Positions 40,379 to 49,516 of a stretch of 61,595 nt of DNA are shown piece by piece. A program made the translations under genes and the position numbers. How positions within the stretch are numbered: the first letter of the stretch is position 1; every line of letters begins with the position of its first letter. The DNA is from UBA9732 sp963606545 (GTDB lineage Bacteria; Spirochaetota; Spirochaetia; Sphaerochaetales; Sphaerochaetaceae). The stretch lies in NCBI GenBank assembly GCA_963606545.1, contig CAVCYP010000004.1, positions 1 to 61,595 of the forward strand, written 5' to 3'. A model generated the notes under the pieces. That model saw only the letters and a program-made list of their open reading frames with translations. It did not search any database and had not been told where the DNA came from.

Positions 40379-41731
40379 ATGAAAGAAGGTGCAACGCAAT
40401 ATGTTTGTTCTCAATGTGGTTATACTAGCACAAAGTGGCTAGGTCGCTGCCCTGACTGTAATGCGTGGAATTCCTTTACAGAAGAGAAAATAGAGAAAAT
40501 AAAGAAAGTTAGTAAGGAGTCCTCACAAATAAGTTCAACCCCATTATCAGAGATCCCTTATGAAAATGAATTTCGCTTTACTAGCGGGATTGAGGAACTT
40601 GATAGAGTTCTTGGTGGTGGAATTGTTCGTTCTAGCTCCGTCCTAGTTGGTGGAGAGCCAGGCATAGGAAAATCGACCTTGATGCTACAGGTGGTGGCGG
40701 GCTGCGCAGATAAGCGAAAAGTGCTTTATGTATCTGGGGAAGAGAGTGCAAGTCAGGTTAGACAGCGTGCAGAGAGATTGGGGCTAGATTTGTCAAAGAT
40801 AAACATACTTTGCGAGACCAAGCTGGAGAAAATATCGCACGTGCTGGAGGAAGAGAAGCCACAAATTGCGGTCATAGATTCGCTTCAGACTTTGTACACA
40901 GAAGAGCTCTCTTCTATGGCTGGCTCTGTGACTCAAATGAGAACTTGTTGTATGGAGTTGACTGGCCTTTGCAAGAGAAATGGGACTGCAATTTTCTTTA
41001 TTGGTCACGTGACAAAAGAAGGCACTATCGCTGGTCCAAAAATCATTGAACATATGGTGGACACCGTCATTTATTTTGAGCAGGCTTCCCTAGGGGTTAG
41101 GCTAGTCAGAGCTGCCAAGAATCGGTTTGGCTCTGTTGATGAAATTGGTATCTTTAACATGACTGGCGAGGGCTTGGAAGGAGTAAAAGACCCATCTAGT
41201 TTCTTTATTTCTGAGCGTCAAGAAAGTGAGCTTCCTCCTGGGATTTCTTATACGGCTATAACTGAAGGCTCTAGAACTTTTATTGTTGAAGTTCAGGCTC
41301 TTGTTGTGGATGCAAAGAGCGGGTATAGCCGCGTTTATTCGGATAAGATAGATACTTCAAGGGTAACGAGAATTGCTGCAATTCTGGAGCGGCATGGAGC
41401 TGTTAAGCTGGGAGATAAAGACATCTACGTTAATGTAGCCGGTGGGGTTAGGGTAAATGAGGTTTCTGTTGAGCTTGCTTTGGCTGTTGCGCTATGGTCT
41501 GCTTGCTGTGGCAAGAACCTTCCTGCAAAGATGGTATGTTTTGGTGAACTTAGTCTTGCCGGAGAAGTAAGGCCCGTAAATTATGGAGATCGCAGACTAA
41601 AAGCTGCCTACGAGATGGGCTTTGATAAGGCAATTGTTCCTTTCTCAATGAGCTTTGATGAAAAGCGGCTTCTCCTTAAGCGATGTAAAAAAATCAAAGA
41701 CGCTTTTGTGTTTAAAAATTACACCGAATAA
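40379..41731 (+). CDS. radA: DNA repair protein RadA (Sms)
   Basis: A 450-residue DnaB-like helicase/branch-migration protein for recombination. The N-terminal zinc finger is CSQCGYTSTKWLGRCPDC (residues 10-27). The RecA-like core has GGEPGIGKST and the RadA-specific KNRFG motif. A Lon-protease-like C-terminal domain (VNVAGGVRVNEVSVELALAVAL, then FGELSLAGEVRPV) lacks proteolytic function in this family. AAGGAG before the ATG. It is convergent with the TraB gene, seven bases away. Confidence 0.96.
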   Translation: MKEGATQYVCSQCGYTSTKWLGRCPDCNAWNSFTEEKIEKIKKVSKESSQISSTPLSEIPYENEFRFTSGIEELDRVLGGGIVRSSSVLVGGEPGIGKSTLMLQVVAGCADKRKVLYVSGEESASQVRQRAERLGLDLSKINILCETKLEKISHVLEEEKPQIAVIDSLQTLYTEELSSMAGSVTQMRTCCMELTGLCKRNGTAIFFIGHVTKEGTIAGPKIIEHMVDTVIYFEQASLGVRLVRAAKNRFGSVDEIGIFNMTGEGLEGVKDPSSFFISERQESELPPGISYTAITEGSRTFIVEVQALVVDAKSGYSRVYSDKIDTSRVTRIAAILERHGAVKLGDKDIYVNVAGGVRVNEVSVELALAVALWSACCGKNLPAKMVCFGELSLAGEVRPVNYGDRRLKAAYEMGFDKAIVPFSMSFDEKRLLLKRCKKIKDAFVFKNYTE

Positions 41732-41738
41732 AAAAGCT

Positions 41739-42932
41739 TTATCCAAAGATTTTGAGCATTATTGGGAAGAGAATAAAGGTTCCAAGTATGCTTCCAAGGC
41801 TTGTTGCAAAGAAGACTGTAAAAGCATGAAGAACTCTATTTTTAAACCAACCCTTAAAGGTTGAGATGTCATCAGAGATGGTTTCAAAGTCTTTTACCTT
41901 AGGTTTTCTAAGTTTTGCTTCTGCAATACCTGTGATGAGGCCAACGCCAATTGCTGGGTTTAGAACCGCTATTGGGGCAGCTATTGCTGACACCAGCCAG
42001 TTTATTGGGTGTGCATAGGAAAGAATTGAGAATAACACGGTGGTAAGAGAGTTTGTACAAGCCCAAATGACAAAATACTTAAGGCCTTGGTCAAAGCCGT
42101 TCATAAAGCCTGCTATTACAACAAGGGCTATTATGGCAATTGGAACAATCCATTGTGCAAGTTTTCCTGCCTTTGAGGGTTTTGGAACTGAAGAAATTGA
42201 TGAAAGGTCTTTGGAAAGTTCTCCTTTTTCAAGCTTCTCAATTGTTTTTATAATCCCATTTGCATGACCTGCTCCAATGACGGCAACTTTTTTGTGCCCC
42301 GGAGCATCTAGGATATTTGTAGCAAGGTATCTGTCTCGTTCGTCTATTAGGGCCTCTTTTGCTCCTGGCAATTCTTTGGCAAGCTCATTCATCATTTCCT
42401 GAAGAGTATCGGACTTTTTGAGCTCTTCAAGTTCTTCGGGCTTAAATTCTTCTTTGTCGAAGGCGCTGGAAAGAAGGGTGCCTATGAGTTTGGCTTTGTT
42501 CCAGAGGTTGCTTTTGGCCCAGGCGCGTTTGAGGGTGACTTGGATTTCTCGGTCGCAGAGGGAGAACGGGATGCCTTTTTCTGTGGCTATTTTGCCGGCG
42601 CCAAGGATTTCTTCGCCAGGGGCAGAGCCGGTCTGGGTGCCCATTTTCTTTTGGAAGGAGGCGAGGGCGGTGTTGGCTAGAACTAGGAAGGTTTTGCCTT
42701 CTTTGAAGATTTTGACTAGGTCCATGTTGGCATAGCTACTTTCTTTGGTTTTGCTGTCGTAACGACCCTTGTCCAGCTCTAGGCAAATGCGGTCTGGGTT
42801 TTCGTCTTCTATAACTTGGCGGACCTCGTCTACGCTGTTTTGAGAGACGTGGGCAGTGCCTACGAGGATGATTTCGTCGCCGTTGTCTAAAAATATTTTA
42901 TTTATGGTATCGCTAACTTTTTCTACGTTCAT
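41739..42932 (-). CDS. TraB/PrgY-family membrane protein
   Basis: A 397-residue protein. The TraB-domain opening ILVGTAHVSQNSVDEV (GxxH) and the later VAVIGAGHANGI (second GxxH) frame a Tiki/TraB-fold domain related to metalloproteases. Helical residues about 100-230 separate them. The last 140 residues hold four or so membrane segments. PrgY of Enterococcus inactivates pheromone peptide; the role here is unknown. A TTG at 42983 inside hypA is possible, but the ATG at 42932 starts right at the conserved region. The 5' third has more C-ending codons than the rest. Confidence 0.8.
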   Translation of the reverse strand: MNVEKVSDTINKIFLDNGDEIILVGTAHVSQNSVDEVRQVIEDENPDRICLELDKGRYDSKTKESSYANMDLVKIFKEGKTFLVLANTALASFQKKMGTQTGSAPGEEILGAGKIATEKGIPFSLCDREIQVTLKRAWAKSNLWNKAKLIGTLLSSAFDKEEFKPEELEELKKSDTLQEMMNELAKELPGAKEALIDERDRYLATNILDAPGHKKVAVIGAGHANGIIKTIEKLEKGELSKDLSSISSVPKPSKAGKLAQWIVPIAIIALVVIAGFMNGFDQGLKYFVIWACTNSLTTVLFSILSYAHPINWLVSAIAAPIAVLNPAIGVGLITGIAEAKLRKPKVKDFETISDDISTFKGWFKNRVLHAFTVFFATSLGSILGTFILFPIMLKIFG

Positions 42933-42969
42933 GAGAATCAATATACAACAAAAGTGACATATCTGCCAC

Positions 42970-43317
42970 TTAGCGTGCTTCAATTTCTTTAATATTAAAC
43001 TCGTTGCCCTGAATTAGGTAGGTTTTTTCACTTCCGCAGGCTGGGCAAAGCTTTCCATATTGAGTTGTGCTGTACTTATGGCCACAGTTTTCACAGTAGG
43101 TGATGGCAGGAATTGTTTCAACCAAAAGTTGTGCTTCCTTCATATGCGTGGATTTCTTGAGTACTGCCCATTTCCAGACATCGTGAAGGTAGGATTCTAT
43201 GACGGTAGAGACTTCTCCTAGTTGAAGGGTAACAGATTTGACCTCTGTAAGGGAGTTTTCCTCACAGAGGTCTTCAACCATTTTGATTACGTGAAAGACT
43301 ACGCCAAGTTCGTGCAC
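42970..43317 (-). CDS. hypA: Hydrogenase/urease nickel incorporation protein HypA
   Basis: A 115-residue metallochaperone. It begins MHELG, whose His2-Glu3 is the nickel site, and has a zinc finger CENCGHKY...CPACGSEK (about residues 74-95). It passes nickel with HypB to [NiFe] hydrogenase. The GTG start follows the oxidoreductase stop with no gap, so translation is coupled. No hydrogenase or urease genes lie in the window. Confidence 0.93.
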   Translation of the reverse strand: MHELGVVFHVIKMVEDLCEENSLTEVKSVTLQLGEVSTVIESYLHDVWKWAVLKKSTHMKEAQLLVETIPAITYCENCGHKYSTTQYGKLCPACGSEKTYLIQGNEFNIKEIEAR

Positions 43318-46119
43318 TTATTTTTTCCCGTTGAACTTAATTTTGATGGCCTGTTTTAAGCCGTTAGGCAGAATATATTTGAGTTTATCCTCGCTTTTGA
43401 CCATCTTACTTGCTTCTGGCAGGTCTCTTTCAAGGTGGATTGCATCAAACATACATTTGGTAGTACAAACGCCACAACCAAGGCATCTGTTAAGGTCAAC
43501 AACAGTGACGCCACAGCCAAGACATCTTGCAGTTTCTTTTTTAACTTGATCTTCTGTGAAGGTAAGCTTGCCATCTTGGAAGGAAAGGCGCTTAATAGCT
43601 TCATTGTAACCAGGCTTCTGTCTTCCTGTGTTGTCGTAGGTTGGAAGGGTAATATCTTCTTTATCCAGTGCCTTGTAGTAGTTTGGATTTCTTCCAATTG
43701 TCAGAGACGAATGAGGCTGTACAAATCTGTGAATTGAGATTGCAGCTTCCTTACCTTGTGCAATTGCATCTATTGCAAATTTTGGACCGGTGTAGACGTC
43801 TCCACCAACAAAGATATCGGCTGCCTTGGTCTGATAAGTAATGTTATCAGCTAGAGGATAGTTGCCCCGTTTAAACTCAACCGCTTCTCCTTCTAAGAGC
43901 TTGCCCCATTCAATTGCCTGTCCTACAGCTAAGAGAACGTTTGAACAGCTAATGGTCTTGGTTTCATTCTCATCATAAGTTGGATTAAAGCGCTTATTCT
44001 CGTCAAATACAGAGATGCATTTCTTAAGAACAATGCCAGTAACATGGCCGTTTTCTGTGAGAATTTCTTTTGGACCCCAACCGCCTTCAATGGCAATTCC
44101 TTCACTTTCAGCAGTTTTAATTTCTTCATCAGTTGCAGGCATAATATCTCTAGTTTCAAGGGAGAACTGATAAATTTTTGCACCATCCTTGGATTTTAGG
44201 CCATCATTTGTTTGGACTGAGCATCTTAATGCCGTACGAGAAACATCAATTGCAACGTTTCCTCCACCAATGACAACGGTGTCTCCATTAAGGCTACAAA
44301 GTTCATTATCTGCAACCTGTTTTAGGAACTCAACGCCAGTGAGGACGCCTTCTGCCTCTTCTCCCGGAACGTTAACCTTGCGTCCGCCCTGACAGCCAAT
44401 TGCAACATAGAAGGCCTTGTAGCCCTGCTTTCTTAGTTCCTTTAGAGTAACATCCTTACCAACTTCAATGCCGGTTTTGATTTCAACGCCCATCTCTTGG
44501 ATAATGTCAATTTCTGCATCAAGAACGTTCTTTTCAAGAACAAAGGATGGAATTCCATACATGAGCATTCCACCAGCTTTCTTGTTCTTTTCAAAAATTG
44601 TTGGCTTATAGCCTTTTTCTGCAAGATAGAAAGCGCAGGAAAGACCAGCTGGACCACCACCGATGATGGCTATTTTTTGATCAAAGAATTCATCATTCAA
44701 AGAAGGAATTGTTTTCTTTGGAATAAATCTTGTTTCGCTGTTAATGTCTTGCATTGCAATGAATTTCTTAACTTCATCAATTGCAATGGCTTCATCTATT
44801 GTTCCCCTGGTACAGGCCTCTTCGCAACGCTTATTGCAAATATGGCCACAGACAGCTGGAAGCGGATTGTTTTTCTTAATTAATTCCAGTGCCTCTCTAT
44901 ATTTACCTTGAGAAGCTAGCTTTAGGTAGCCCTGAACTGAAATATGTGCAGGACATGCCGTTTTACAAGGGGAGGTTCCACTTTCGTGCGAATTGATACG
45001 GTTTTTATTCCTGTAATCTTCTTCCCACATCTCTGGGCCCCATTTTCTCTCAGAAGGAAGCGGAGTCTTTGGATATTCAACCTTGCTACCGTCTTTTTTA
45101 CACAACTTTTGACCAAGCTTTACCGCACCAGCTGGGCAAAATTCTACACATCTACCGCAGGCCACACACTTATCCGCATCAACGTGAGCTCTGTAAGCAC
45201 TGCGCGACATGTTTGGCGTATTAAAGAGCTGAGACGTTCTAAGTGCGTAGCAAACGTTTACGTTACAATTACAGATAGCAAAAATCTTGTCCTCGCCATC
45301 TATGTTTGTAATCTGATGCACAAAGCCGTTATCCTCTGCTTTTTGCAAAATAGCCAAAGCCTCTTCCTTGGAAACGTAACGGCCTCCCTTATTGGTCTCA
45401 ACTACGTAGTCAGCCATATCACCAACTGCCAAACACCAGCCTTCAGGGTCATCGGCGCAGCCTTCGTCATACGTCTTACGAGACATACGGCAAGAGCAGG
45501 GGGAGGCTGCATACTTGCCCTCGTACTTAGCCAGCCAGTGCGATATATGCTCTACTGACACGCTCTTATTCTCCATCCCGATAGCCTTTTCAACCGGTAT
45601 GACGTGCATTCCTATTCCCGCTCCTCCAAGTGGAACCATTGGAGTGATTTTCTCAAGGGGAAGGCGGCTCATGCGTTCAAAGAAACGGCCCATTTCAGGG
45701 TGGTCTTCAAGTACTTTTGAGTTCATGTTGCTAAACTCTGCACTTCCAGGAACAAACATTGGCAGAACGTACTGCTTTTCTTTTTGGGGATTTTCCCAGT
45801 TGTATTCAATAATGCCGTTGTAGGCCATTTCATCAAGTTGTTTCTGAAGCCAAGCATCGTCTGTGCATTTAGTTAGTTTTTTAATCTGCTCAAAAGTTCT
45901 TGGCTTACGTTTTCCCATTTTAATGGCAATCTCGGCCTGTTCGTCCGTACAAAGGGGAGCTAAGCCCCAATATTCTGGACTATCTTTGGTAATTTGCTCT
46001 TTCCCAAGGACTACGGCTACGCGGTCTGTTATGAGTTTACCAAGTCTTACAATTGGTTCTCTGATGGGTTCATCATTTTTTACAGTTTCAGGAACAAAGC
46101 CTTTCAATGGATCTGCCAT
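43318..46119 (-). CDS. Large Fe-S flavoprotein, GltD-like NAD(P)H oxidoreductase
   Basis: A 933-residue cytoplasmic protein. The N-terminal third is Cys-rich (CSCRMSRKTYDEGC, CNCNVNVC) and ends with a ferredoxin cluster CVACGRCVEFCPAG. A GltD-type module follows: CKTACPAHI and CGHICNKRCEEACTRG for Fe-S clusters, FAD site IIGGGPAGLSCAFYLAEKGY, NAD(P) site VVIGGGNVAIDVSRTA and the second FAD motif FVGGDVYTGP. The C-terminus has CLGCGVTVVDLNRCLGCGVC and CTTKC. It should move electrons between NAD(P)H and ferredoxin-like carriers. Lying between hypA and hypB suggests a link to hydrogenase, but the electron partner is not visible. Confidence 0.82.
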   Translation of the reverse strand: MADPLKGFVPETVKNDEPIREPIVRLGKLITDRVAVVLGKEQITKDSPEYWGLAPLCTDEQAEIAIKMGKRKPRTFEQIKKLTKCTDDAWLQKQLDEMAYNGIIEYNWENPQKEKQYVLPMFVPGSAEFSNMNSKVLEDHPEMGRFFERMSRLPLEKITPMVPLGGAGIGMHVIPVEKAIGMENKSVSVEHISHWLAKYEGKYAASPCSCRMSRKTYDEGCADDPEGWCLAVGDMADYVVETNKGGRYVSKEEALAILQKAEDNGFVHQITNIDGEDKIFAICNCNVNVCYALRTSQLFNTPNMSRSAYRAHVDADKCVACGRCVEFCPAGAVKLGQKLCKKDGSKVEYPKTPLPSERKWGPEMWEEDYRNKNRINSHESGTSPCKTACPAHISVQGYLKLASQGKYREALELIKKNNPLPAVCGHICNKRCEEACTRGTIDEAIAIDEVKKFIAMQDINSETRFIPKKTIPSLNDEFFDQKIAIIGGGPAGLSCAFYLAEKGYKPTIFEKNKKAGGMLMYGIPSFVLEKNVLDAEIDIIQEMGVEIKTGIEVGKDVTLKELRKQGYKAFYVAIGCQGGRKVNVPGEEAEGVLTGVEFLKQVADNELCSLNGDTVVIGGGNVAIDVSRTALRCSVQTNDGLKSKDGAKIYQFSLETRDIMPATDEEIKTAESEGIAIEGGWGPKEILTENGHVTGIVLKKCISVFDENKRFNPTYDENETKTISCSNVLLAVGQAIEWGKLLEGEAVEFKRGNYPLADNITYQTKAADIFVGGDVYTGPKFAIDAIAQGKEAAISIHRFVQPHSSLTIGRNPNYYKALDKEDITLPTYDNTGRQKPGYNEAIKRLSFQDGKLTFTEDQVKKETARCLGCGVTVVDLNRCLGCGVCTTKCMFDAIHLERDLPEASKMVKSEDKLKYILPNGLKQAIKIKFNGKK

Positions 46120-46128
46120 AATTTACTC

Positions 46129-46803
46129 CTAGTTGTTTTTATAAGCTTTAAGCTGTTCTCTTATCCAATCTATCCAAGGTTCAAAACCTTCTCCTGTTTT
46201 TGCAGAGACAAAGAAAACTTTGGCCTTTGGATTAAGGTTTAAAATTCTTTCTTTAACTTTTTCCTTTGAGAAATCATCAAATACAGACAGGGTATCACAT
46301 TTATTTATCAGTACAACGTCACTTATTTGGAACATAAGTGGGTATTTTAAAGGTTTATCGTCACCTTCTGGAACGGAAAGAATCATTGCATTCTTAGTGC
46401 TACCTGTGTCAAATTCTGCAGGGCAAACAAGGTTTCCTACATTCTCAAGCACAACAAAGTCTAAATCCTGAGTTCCAAACTCTCTAAGGCCCTGCCGAGT
46501 CATGTCTGCATCAAGATGACACATTCCACCAGTGTGAATTTGAATTACTCTAGCACCAGTTTGCTCAATTGCCTGTGCATCTACGGTTGAATCAATATCG
46601 GCTTCCATGATGCCAATGTTGATTTCCTCCTTTAATGCGTTTATTGTACGCTTAAGCGTGGTGGTTTTTCCGGCACCAGGGGAGGACATTAGATTTAAAA
46701 GAAAGGTTCCTTCCTTTCTTAAGTCAGCTCTTAAGAGCTCTGCATCTTTGTCATTGTCTTCAAAAACGCTTCTTTTTACTTCAATAACTTTAAAATCATT
46801 CAT
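46129..46803 (-). CDS. hypB: Hydrogenase nickel incorporation GTPase HypB
   Basis: A 224-residue SIMIBI GTPase. Walker A is MSSPGAGKTTTL (near residue 38), the metal site is GGMCHLDADM, ENVGNLVCPAEFD follows, and INKCDTL is the guanine motif. There is no N-terminal His-rich nickel store. It is first gene of hypB - oxidoreductase - hypA. An extended -10 (TGTTACAAT) lies 14 bases upstream of the ATG, giving a very short leader. Confidence 0.94.
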   Translation of the reverse strand: MNDFKVIEVKRSVFEDNDKDAELLRADLRKEGTFLLNLMSSPGAGKTTTLKRTINALKEEINIGIMEADIDSTVDAQAIEQTGARVIQIHTGGMCHLDADMTRQGLREFGTQDLDFVVLENVGNLVCPAEFDTGSTKNAMILSVPEGDDKPLKYPLMFQISDVVLINKCDTLSVFDDFSKEKVKERILNLNPKAKVFFVSAKTGEGFEPWIDWIREQLKAYKNN

Positions 46804-46854
46804 AATTTTCTCTTTTTATTGTAACAGAATTTGTTTCATATTTGTTTATATAGT

Positions 46855-46883
46855 TTGTATTGTACTAGAAAAAAGAATATAGT
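46855..46883 (+). promoter_or_regulatory. Promoter of the small membrane protein gene
   Basis: TTGTAT (46855-46860), 17-bp spacer, TATAGT (46878-46883). The transcript would start near 46890 with a leader of about 45 nt containing AGGAG. Confidence 0.6.
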
Positions 46884-46935
46884 AACATAGCAACAAGTTC
46901 GCTAAGTGTTACATGTTGTGTAGGAGAAAAGTATT

Positions 46936-47289
46936 ATGGCAAAAAGAGATGGCAAGTCTTCAGGTGAAGGAATCATTAAATTTGCAAATTTCCTTCAGGT
47001 TTTATTTTCAATTTTGTGTGTTGTAATTTGTGGCCTACTGATTATTGTTGGAATAACAGGTAGAGATGGTCGTTATGGTCAGGAGATTGCACAGAACGCA
47101 ATTGCTTTAATTGTTATTGGCATTGTACTGTTCATTCTTGGAATCATCATGATTGCTATTTATGCAATGTTTATCAGATGCTTTGGAGAGATGGCGGTTG
47201 ATTTACACTGCATCAGAAGCTCCAATGCAACAATTGCTGAGTTTATTGACAGAGTTGAAACAACAAAGCGCGCAAAGAGCCAGCAGTAA
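46936..47289 (+). CDS. Small hypothetical protein with two membrane segments
   Basis: A 117-residue protein with a short basic start (AKRDGKSSG), two hydrophobic segments (about 20-46 and 58-83) and a basic C-terminal tail (VETTKRAKSQQ). Nothing identifies a family. It has its own promoter, a good ribosome-binding site (AGGAG) and its own terminator, so it is probably a real single-gene unit. Confidence 0.65.
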   Translation: MAKRDGKSSGEGIIKFANFLQVLFSILCVVICGLLIIVGITGRDGRYGQEIAQNAIALIVIGIVLFILGIIMIAIYAMFIRCFGEMAVDLHCIRSSNATIAEFIDRVETTKRAKSQQ

Positions 47290-47313
47290 TTAATAATATT
47301 TGCTTGCTAGATG

Positions 47314-47342
47314 GAGACCTCAGTTTTGGGGTCTCTTTTTTT
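47314..47342 (+). terminator. Terminator of the small membrane protein gene
   Basis: GAGACC (47314-47319) pairs with GGTCTC (47330-47335), followed by seven T. Confidence 0.85.
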
Positions 47343-47356
47343 GCAAAGGAGAGCGA

Positions 47357-48067
47357 ATGGAGCAGAGAGAGGTTCAGGGCGTTATTTATTATCTCAATAG
47401 AAGAAGAGGGATGAGGAACCTTAGACTTAGGATGGATAAGCAAGGTCTAGTTACGGTTTCTGCTCCTTATTCTGCTAGCCTTTCCAAAATTGACGCCTTT
47501 GTTGCTAAGTATGCAGACAAAATAAAGCAGTTTGAAAAATCTGTTCCGCAGCACACCTACCAAACTGGAGACAGTATTTTGCTCCTTGGAAAAGAAAGAA
47601 CTCTTGAAGTTCAGCTAGACCCTTTGCTAAAGAAAACAATAGCCCATTATCGTATAGAAGACGAAAAAATTATTGTTAAAGCGGGTGCAGAGGATATCGA
47701 ATTAGTTAAAGCGGCTATTAGGCAAATGTATATTGATACGGTGCAAGAGGTGTTGGAAAGCAGGGTGCCATATTGGTTAGATAAAGTGCAGGCGGGGCCG
47801 GTTTTAGATTTTGGAGTAAATAGGGCTAAGACTAAATGGGGCGTTTGCTACCCTAAAGAGAAGCGACTGTATCTTAGTTATATGTGTGCAATTTTGCCGT
47901 ATGAGCTAATTGATATGACGGTGCTTCATGAGATTTGTCATTTGAAAGTTTCTAGTCATGGTCCGGCTTTCTGGGCTTTGATGAAAGCTTATATGCCAGA
48001 TTTGGATAAAAGAAAAGCCCAACTTAGAGAAATATCTAAGATGGGCTTGAGCTATAATTTAGTATAA
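47357..48067 (+). CDS. YgjP-like (M48-related, DUF45) metallopeptidase domain protein
   Basis: A 236-residue cytoplasmic protein. The C-terminal half has KTKWGVCYPKEKRLYLSY and the zinc motif HEICHLKVSSHGPAFW, with a HExxH-type core followed by a third His. Such proteins are broadly conserved but their substrates are unknown. AAAGGAG lies before the ATG at 47357. A longer reading frame from 47300 runs through the preceding terminator and was rejected. Confidence 0.82.
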   Translation: MEQREVQGVIYYLNRRRGMRNLRLRMDKQGLVTVSAPYSASLSKIDAFVAKYADKIKQFEKSVPQHTYQTGDSILLLGKERTLEVQLDPLLKKTIAHYRIEDEKIIVKAGAEDIELVKAAIRQMYIDTVQEVLESRVPYWLDKVQAGPVLDFGVNRAKTKWGVCYPKEKRLYLSYMCAILPYELIDMTVLHEICHLKVSSHGPAFWALMKAYMPDLDKRKAQLREISKMGLSYNLV

Positions 48068-48079
48068 ATTCAACAAAGA

Positions 48080-49516
48080 TTACTGAATTATCGACAGTAC
48101 ATGTTTAACAAAGTCGTAAGTTCTCTTTGCGGAGCTGATAGAGGCTCTTTCGTTGGTGGAGTGGATGTCTACCAAGTCTGGACCAATAGAGACGCTGTCC
48201 ATGCCAGGGACTTTGCTGTTGATGACGCCACATTCAAGCCCGGCGTGGATGGCTGTGATAAGAGGTTTTTTTCCAGTGTTTTCTTCGTAGGCTTTGGCGC
48301 AGAAGTTTGCAAGTGGAGAAGTTGGATCTGGAGCCCAAGAAGGGTAGCCATCTCCAATTTTGTAGTTAAAGCCAAAGGCTGACACAATTGTTGCAATTTT
48401 GCTTACTAAATATTCTTTTGCGCTATCAATGTTGCTTCTTATGCTGAGTTCCAGGTGGAAAGCTCCATCTTCAGCGACGCGAACAATTGCCAAGTTGTTT
48501 GAGGTCTCAACAATGCCATTCAAAGCTTTACTCATAGCAAAAACTCCGTGTGGAAGTGCAAATAAAAGGCCTGTTAATCGCATTGAAGAAGCAGCAGAAA
48601 GGACTGTTTTCTGTTCAAAAGAGGTTAGCTCTTCACATTCTACAAAGAGATTTGGCTCCTCAATCTTATTTTCAAACTTCAGAGCTTCTGTCATTTTTTC
48701 AATTGCTTCTTTTGCTGCAAAGAGAGTATTTTCCTTGACCAGAACGGTACATTCACAGGTGGAAGGAATGACATTTCTTCTGGTTCCTCCGTTAAAAGAA
48801 GCAATTTCAAACTGGCAACCTACGGAACTAATTTCATGGAGAATCCTTGCCATGGCGCAAACTGCATTCAGTCTTTGAAGATGAATATCTCCGCCACTAT
48901 GACCACCTTTGAGGCCTCCAAGGGTCAGTTTTAAAGGTTTCCAGGCTTTATTTGTAGCTGCTGTTTGCAAGGTTGTGTCAGAGACAAGGTCAATGCCTCC
49001 TGCGCAGCCAATGTAGATGATTCCTTCTTCTTCGCTGTCTAGGTTGATGAGCTTCTTACTTCTGATAAGAGAGCCGTCAAGGTTAAAGGCTCCATCCATT
49101 CCAGTTTCTTCTGAGAAGGTGAAGATTGCTTCAAGTGGACCATGCTTAGCTGCTTTATCTGTGAAGATTGCCATGGTTATGGCTACGCCAATACCGTCGT
49201 CAGCGCCAAGGCTTGTTCCTTTTGCTTTAAGCCAATCACCATCAATTTCTGTTTCAATTGGGTCTTTTTTGAAATCGTGTTTGCTTCCGGGAACCTTTAC
49301 GCAAACCATATCCATATGGCTCTGCAATGCTACCGAAGGGTGGTCTTCATAGCCCTTTGTTGCTGGAACTCTTGCAATAATATTCCCTGCTGAGTCACGT
49401 TGGGCTTCAATTCCGTTTTCTTTTGCCCATGCCAGAAGGTACTGTCTCATACCTTCTTCGTTTCCCGATTCTCTTGGAATCTTGCAAATTTGACTGAAAT
49501 ACTCAAATAAATCCAT
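48080..49516 (-). CDS. pepD: Cytosol non-specific dipeptidase (aminoacyl-histidine dipeptidase)
   Basis: A 478-residue M20 metallopeptidase. Zinc ligands are in LQSHMDMVC (His), GADDGIGVA (Asp), EETGMDGA (Glu) and the C-terminal HAGLECGV (His). The lid domain has GGLKGGHSGGDIH. It cleaves dipeptides. Two tandem ATGs exist (49519 and 49516). The second is better spaced from AGGAG, which lies within the nagA end. The gene overlaps nagA's stop and is co-transcribed with it. Confidence 0.94.
   Translation of the reverse strand: MDLFEYFSQICKIPRESGNEEGMRQYLLAWAKENGIEAQRDSAGNIIARVPATKGYEDHPSVALQSHMDMVCVKVPGSKHDFKKDPIETEIDGDWLKAKGTSLGADDGIGVAITMAIFTDKAAKHGPLEAIFTFSEETGMDGAFNLDGSLIRSKKLINLDSEEEGIIYIGCAGGIDLVSDTTLQTAATNKAWKPLKLTLGGLKGGHSGGDIHLQRLNAVCAMARILHEISSVGCQFEIASFNGGTRRNVIPSTCECTVLVKENTLFAAKEAIEKMTEALKFENKIEEPNLFVECEELTSFEQKTVLSAASSMRLTGLLFALPHGVFAMSKALNGIVETSNNLAIVRVAEDGAFHLELSIRSNIDSAKEYLVSKIATIVSAFGFNYKIGDGYPSWAPDPTSPLANFCAKAYEENTGKKPLITAIHAGLECGVINSKVPGMDSVSIGPDLVDIHSTNERASISSAKRTYDFVKHVLSIIQ

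Noticed and set aside
44944..45558. 204-residue plus-strand ORF
   Set aside because: It is antisense to the Cys-rich part of the flavoprotein gene and shows no protein-like features.
47300..47356. Upstream extension of the YgjP-type gene
   Set aside because: It would be translated through the terminator hairpin of the previous gene, while AAAGGAG points to 47357.
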